A stretch of DNA of 64,000 bases, taken from NCBI GenBank assembly GCA_947173955.1, contig CAMWHE010000001.1:124001-188000 (forward strand), in the 5' to 3' direction. Positions 60,019-64,000 of the stretch are shown piece after piece. Position 1 is the first letter of the stretch. Each line of letters starts with the position of its first letter. A model generated the notes under the pieces. The model was not told the origin of the DNA. It did no database searches and worked only from the letters and a program-made list of their open reading frames with translations. A program made the position numbers and the translations under genes. The stretch comes from an uncultured Bacteroidales bacterium (GTDB taxonomy: Bacteria; Bacteroidota; Bacteroidia; Bacteroidales; Muribaculaceae).

Positions 60019-62427
60019 TTATTTAGCAAGATTAGCGATTGCAGCTGCCATTGTTCCGAGTGTACCGGCCATTGAGGCTACAGACAAGATAGCTTGCCAA
60101 TTGACTGCCGAATTATGTTTAGATGGAATAATGATATGGCTGCCAGGCTCAATCGGAGTACCTCGTTTTAACTGAGAGACGTTGCCGTTCATATAGATTA
60201 TGAAGGCTTTGCTCTTCTTGGCCTTGGCACCATATCCGCCGGCCTGATTGACATAATAGTCAAGCTTTTGTCCTTTTTTATATGCCACGGTATTGGGGAA
60301 CATGACATCGCCGGAAATTTTTACAGTATTATTATATTCAGGTATGAACAGCACATCACCTTCGCGGAGTACAAGATCTATATCACTTCCGGGGTTCTCG
60401 AGAATCTTTTCCAATTCGATACCGACATTATAGCTATTAGAGTTGATGACCTTGGCAGCTGAAATTGAATCGTCTCCTTCCTTATTCTGTAGTAGCATCT
60501 GCATCAACTGGTCGCGAGCGGCCACTTCATCATCCGTCATCTGTCTCACAAGAGTGGCACCCTTGAGATAAGCGTAGGAGTTGACTCCGCCTGCTCTGCG
60601 CACAAGGTCACTTATACGTTCACTTTTTGATCCGAGTGTATAAGTACCTTCAAACTGAACCTCACCGCCTACCTCTACACGGCGCTGCTTCTGATAGTTG
60701 GGACTCTTGCGGATTTCTACAATATCATAAGGCTGAAGAATAAATTCCTTATCCTTATTAATAATCATACCATCTTGAAGTTCTACCGTATAAAGTTGAG
60801 ACATGGCATCTCCGCTCTCAAGGCTGTTGGGATCATTAATGCGACGTGCTACATCAATACGTACTTTGGATGCTCCCTGAAGAAGGCCACCGGCCTGAAT
60901 GATCAGATCTTCAACAGATGTATTTTCGGCAAAGGGGTATTCACCGGGATTAGCTACAAGGCCATGAATTGTGACAGGCCCGCGATCAAGTATCTCATTG
61001 GCACTTGCTATTACAAGTACATCATTCTTTTTTAAGGGAATATCAGCCTCAAGTCCGGAGAGAAGAGAGCGTACATCAACCGGAACAACCTGCAGAGATA
61101 AATCCGGTCCTTCGCGATATAACAGAGCACGAGTGGAATATGCATCCTCCTTAAGTCCTTCAGCCTTATTGATGAGATCTTTTACCGTCTTAAGCTCATC
61201 TGAAATAGCATACATACCAGGACGCATAACGCTTCCACGAAGTTCTACTCTGTTGGTATAGCGATCAAGGATCGAGCCGACTGTCACTACGTCACCATCC
61301 TCAAGCTGATAGGACGTAAACTCAACATCTTTAACATTGTAAAATTCGTTCTCCTTACTACTTTGGCGAGCCACACTTACCTGCTCCTTATAAGCATCTC
61401 CGGTAAAACCACCGGCAAATGTAATAAGTTCAGACAGAGACTCTTCAGGAAGCATCTCGTAGTACATCGGCCGCTTTACATTTCCATCAATGCGGACGAG
61501 ACTGCCATAAGGCGCGACACGAATTACGTCACCTTCCTGCAGGCGAACATTGCCAGTCTGTTTTCCGCTGAAAAGATAGTCATAAACATCAATTTTTGGA
61601 AGACTCTTTCCATCCCGGATTACCTCTACATTACGTAACGAACCGATTGAATTGATACCGCCGGCTGTATAAAGAGCATGGAATACAGATGAAAACGGCG
61701 ACAGACGGTATGTACCCGGAACCGATACTTCACCCATAATATTAACCTGGATCGTGCGGACATTGCCAAGTCTTACGTTTATATCGGAATCAGGATTCTC
61801 TCCGCTGATACCCGCATACTTGCTTGAAAACGCATCGCGTACATATTTATTAGCATCCGCAATAGTCATTCCGCTGAGATAGAGCGGACCTACCTGGGAA
61901 ATCATGATGCTGCCCTCTGGGGAAATAGTCTGGCGTATATGATCTTCATTGACTCCCCATATATCGATTACTACTTCATCGCCGGGACCAAGACGATAGT
62001 TCTGAGGAGTAGCGAGATTCTCGTTTGGTTCAAATGTAAGGTTAGGATTGGTAAACAGATTATGGCCGTAAATGTCTATTTTTAAAGTATCAGCGACAAG
62101 AAGCTCTCTTTGATTTAGATTATTGTTAGGGTTGACCTGCAAGCTATCAACAACAGTTTGACGGCGGTTAGACTGCATAGGTGCAGTAGGAGCCGGTACA
62201 TTCGTTGCTGAAGCATTTACCTTTGCCTTGAGACTCTGAAGCTGAGCCTGAGTCGCCCCTTTAGCAATCAACTCCTTACCTATCTGGCTTTCTGTTTTTC
62301 CTACGTCCAAACCGTTTTTGACGTATTCTGCAACCTGTTGATCCGTCATACGCTGCCCCATAGCAGTCGGAACAGCCATTGCGAACAAAAACATCGGGAC
62401 CAATGTCTGAATGAATACTTTCTTCAT
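60019..62427 (-). CDS. SLBB-domain polysaccharide export protein (Wza-like)
   Basis: YRLGPGDEVVIDIWGVNEDHIRQTISPEGSIMISQVGPLYLSGMT plus several SLBB repeats (VRIDGNVKRPMYYEM, VELRGSVMRPGMYAI, VTIHGLVANPGEYPF, VEVGGEVQFEGTYTL). Confidence 0.92.
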   Translation of the reverse strand: MKKVFIQTLVPMFLFAMAVPTAMGQRMTDQQVAEYVKNGLDVGKTESQIGKELIAKGATQAQLQSLKAKVNASATNVPAPTAPMQSNRRQTVVDSLQVNPNNNLNQRELLVADTLKIDIYGHNLFTNPNLTFEPNENLATPQNYRLGPGDEVVIDIWGVNEDHIRQTISPEGSIMISQVGPLYLSGMTIADANKYVRDAFSSKYAGISGENPDSDINVRLGNVRTIQVNIMGEVSVPGTYRLSPFSSVFHALYTAGGINSIGSLRNVEVIRDGKSLPKIDVYDYLFSGKQTGNVRLQEGDVIRVAPYGSLVRIDGNVKRPMYYEMLPEESLSELITFAGGFTGDAYKEQVSVARQSSKENEFYNVKDVEFTSYQLEDGDVVTVGSILDRYTNRVELRGSVMRPGMYAISDELKTVKDLINKAEGLKEDAYSTRALLYREGPDLSLQVVPVDVRSLLSGLEADIPLKKNDVLVIASANEILDRGPVTIHGLVANPGEYPFAENTSVEDLIIQAGGLLQGASKVRIDVARRINDPNSLESGDAMSQLYTVELQDGMIINKDKEFILQPYDIVEIRKSPNYQKQRRVEVGGEVQFEGTYTLGSKSERISDLVRRAGGVNSYAYLKGATLVRQMTDDEVAARDQLMQMLLQNKEGDDSISAAKVINSNSYNVGIELEKILENPGSDIDLVLREGDVLFIPEYNNTVKISGDVMFPNTVAYKKGQKLDYYVNQAGGYGAKAKKSKAFIIYMNGNVSQLKRGTPIEPGSHIIIPSKHNSAVNWQAILSVASMAGTLGTMAAAIANLAK

Positions 62428-62596
62428 TTATATTGAATATTATAATTATCGTTGAAAATGATTGATTTAGTAGACTTTGTTATTCCAGGAACAACTTTGC
62501 CCACATTATATTGCAAAGTTACGAATTATAATTACTAAGAGCAAATATTAAGAGATACAGATTATTTTTAACCGCTAAAATTTGCAAAATAACGGC

Positions 62597-63544
62597 TCAG
62601 TCCTTTTTGGGGTGCTTGAAACGAACAGTCTTCTTTGTAATGCGCTTTGGATATTTGACTTTTAATACTATCGAATCTTCATATAGGTCTGATGTCAGAA
62701 GCAACTTAACGGACTTTAATGGATTGCCATCGTCATCATGCAATTCACGTTCCTCATTCCAATAGAAGCGCAGCTGTTTCTTGTCCTCTATGATTAGAGG
62801 ATGCAGTGTCTCTAAATCCTCCTCTCCATCTTCATCGATGTATATCTTTTCAACCCATACATCTTCAGGATCAATAGGATTCTTATTCTCATCCAATACA
62901 AAAATATCAAGAATATTTTCCTCTTTATATTGCGGAATAAATACTCCCCCGGCGACAACTTCACCTAAAAGATCTTCATAAGGGCCCAAGTCGATATTAT
63001 AAAGCTCATTTGGATCTGTGATTTCAATAATTTTAGGCAAATAACCAACATATATAAATTGTAAAGTATCTCCCACACCGGCTTCTATCGCATAGTTCCC
63101 ATCTATATCAGTCACAACACCTTGAGAAGTTCTTGTATTGACAACACATACACCTATTAGTGGACTTTTTGTGAGAATACCAGAGTCATTATTTTCATAG
63201 TGAAATACATTTCCCTTGATAAACGCAGAGTCAATTTTGGAATTAATGCATTCAAAATCGCCGGCCGGAAGGGTCTCATCGGGCAATTGTGCAGAAGAGG
63301 TAATGGATGACATCAGCGCAATTGCGCCGGCGGAAATGCCGGCGGGTGCTACACTCTTTCCTCTCACCCTACGGGCTTGAAGTTGCCGCTCAAGATACCG
63401 TAATTCAGCCTCACACTTTGGACAAGTACCGAGACAATCTCCTTTATACTGACATTCCGATGTTATAAATTCAATATCATTAGCCTCCGCAATCTGCCTA
63501 CGGATATCTTTCAGAATTTTGCATGTCTGTTTCCCGCGTTTCAT
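62597..63544 (-). CDS. Cys-motif N-terminal domain fused to carboxypeptidase-like regulatory domain
   Basis: N-terminal TSECQYKGDCLGTCPKCEAELRYLERQL, internal hydrophobic segment, then PLIGVCVVNTRTSQGVVTDIDGNYAIEAGVGDTLQFIYVGY, a CarboxypepD_reg-like module. Confidence 0.8.
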   Translation of the reverse strand: MKRGKQTCKILKDIRRQIAEANDIEFITSECQYKGDCLGTCPKCEAELRYLERQLQARRVRGKSVAPAGISAGAIALMSSITSSAQLPDETLPAGDFECINSKIDSAFIKGNVFHYENNDSGILTKSPLIGVCVVNTRTSQGVVTDIDGNYAIEAGVGDTLQFIYVGYLPKIIEITDPNELYNIDLGPYEDLLGEVVAGGVFIPQYKEENILDIFVLDENKNPIDPEDVWVEKIYIDEDGEEDLETLHPLIIEDKKQLRFYWNEERELHDDDGNPLKSVKLLLTSDLYEDSIVLKVKYPKRITKKTVRFKHPKKD

Positions 63545-63612
63545 ATTGGATGTAATTGGTTATCTGGTTATAAAGCAAAGATACTAAATTAATAATCACT
63601 TCCAAAAAGAAA

Positions 63613-63640
63613 GTAGTGGGAATGTCCTCACTCCCACTAC
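63613..63640 (-). terminator. Putative terminator downstream of the MFS gene
   Basis: gtagtggga...tcccactac hairpin, with a T-rich run on the minus strand. Confidence 0.55.
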
Positions 63641-63669
63641 CCTATCTGTTCAAATCTGTATTTATGCCG

Positions 63670-64000
63670 TTATTCGTGTTTTGAGCCGGAAGTCTCTTTA
63701 ACGAACCATACGCAGATTGTAGCGACAAGCAGCAATAGGCCGGCTACAACCAGCATGAGTGCGGTCTGGGAGGTACCGTTAGCAGCCAGCGGGAACAATC
63801 CGAGAATCGATCCGCCGCAGACAGCTGCAAGAATCTGGGGAATGCAGATAGTACAGTTGAACAGTCCGAGATATGCTCCGATATTACCTCCCTTAAGAGC
63901 ATTTGTAAGTATGGTAAATGGCATTGCAAGCATAGCTGCCCATGCCATACCGATGAGACCGAAGGAAATGACAAGAAGCCACTGGCTATTGAGGAACCAG
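63670..64000 (-). CDS. MFS transporter, C-terminal part, truncated by window end
   Basis: Frame remains open to 64000 (WFLNSQWLLVISFGLIGMAWAAMLAMPFTILTNALKGGNIGAYLGLFNCTICIPQILAA...). Confidence 0.82.
   Translation of the reverse strand, partial: WFLNSQWLLVISFGLIGMAWAAMLAMPFTILTNALKGGNIGAYLGLFNCTICIPQILAAVCGGSILGLFPLAANGTSQTALMLVVAGLLLLVATICVWFVKETSGSKHE

Noticed and set aside
1-64000. CRISPR arrays, IS elements, restriction-modification, toxin-antitoxin or other defence systems
   Set aside because: No regularly spaced repeats, transposase/integrase motifs, methyltransferase/restriction pairs or Cas-like ORFs were found on reading both strands.

Overview
The window is a gene-dense, mostly housekeeping stretch of a Bacteroidales chromosome. 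It is possibly Muribaculaceae-like, inferred from gene content and TTTG-N19-21-TAnnTTTG promoters. I found no rRNA, CRISPR array, transposase, integrase or clear prophage.

Main content in order: an MscS fragment, HAD hydrolase, nadC/rlmH, DUF3298 and TPR proteins, gdhA, a short DUF6377-like HTH membrane protein, mutL, a putative ATP-grasp protein, maf/kdsC-like/DUF2520/nitroreductase genes, an HU-CCDC81/SPOR protein, and a lipoprotein with an internal tandem duplication. Next come guaA, a META-domain lipoprotein, a split chromate transporter, folC, ridA, ribBA, an LptF/G permease, mltG, asnA, an argD-like gene, SIMPL, udk, lptB, engB, a tRNA1(Val) methyltransferase and a CPBP protease. The rest holds tRNA-Ser, a dTDP-rhamnose operon (rfbACDB), GH31, a two-gene surface module, a 1.2-kaa beta-helix + FG-GAP secreted protein with a divergent AraC regulator, a galK-galM-nucleotidyltransferase operon, priA, tRNA-Gly and tRNA-Leu, a Wza/Wzz-like pair, a Cys-motif + carboxypeptidase-regulatory protein, and a truncated MFS transporter.

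Two small ORFs absent from the supplied track are proposed at 27804..27968 (+) and 34519..34686 (-). I see no unmistakable new multi-gene system. The best second-look items are the sensor-less DUF6377-type protein, the gal operon with an extra nucleotidyltransferase and no adjacent galT, the GH141-like/FG-GAP chimera, the 78-bp lipobox duplication, the palindrome over the nadC promoter, and the structured 27.2-27.8 kb intergenic region.
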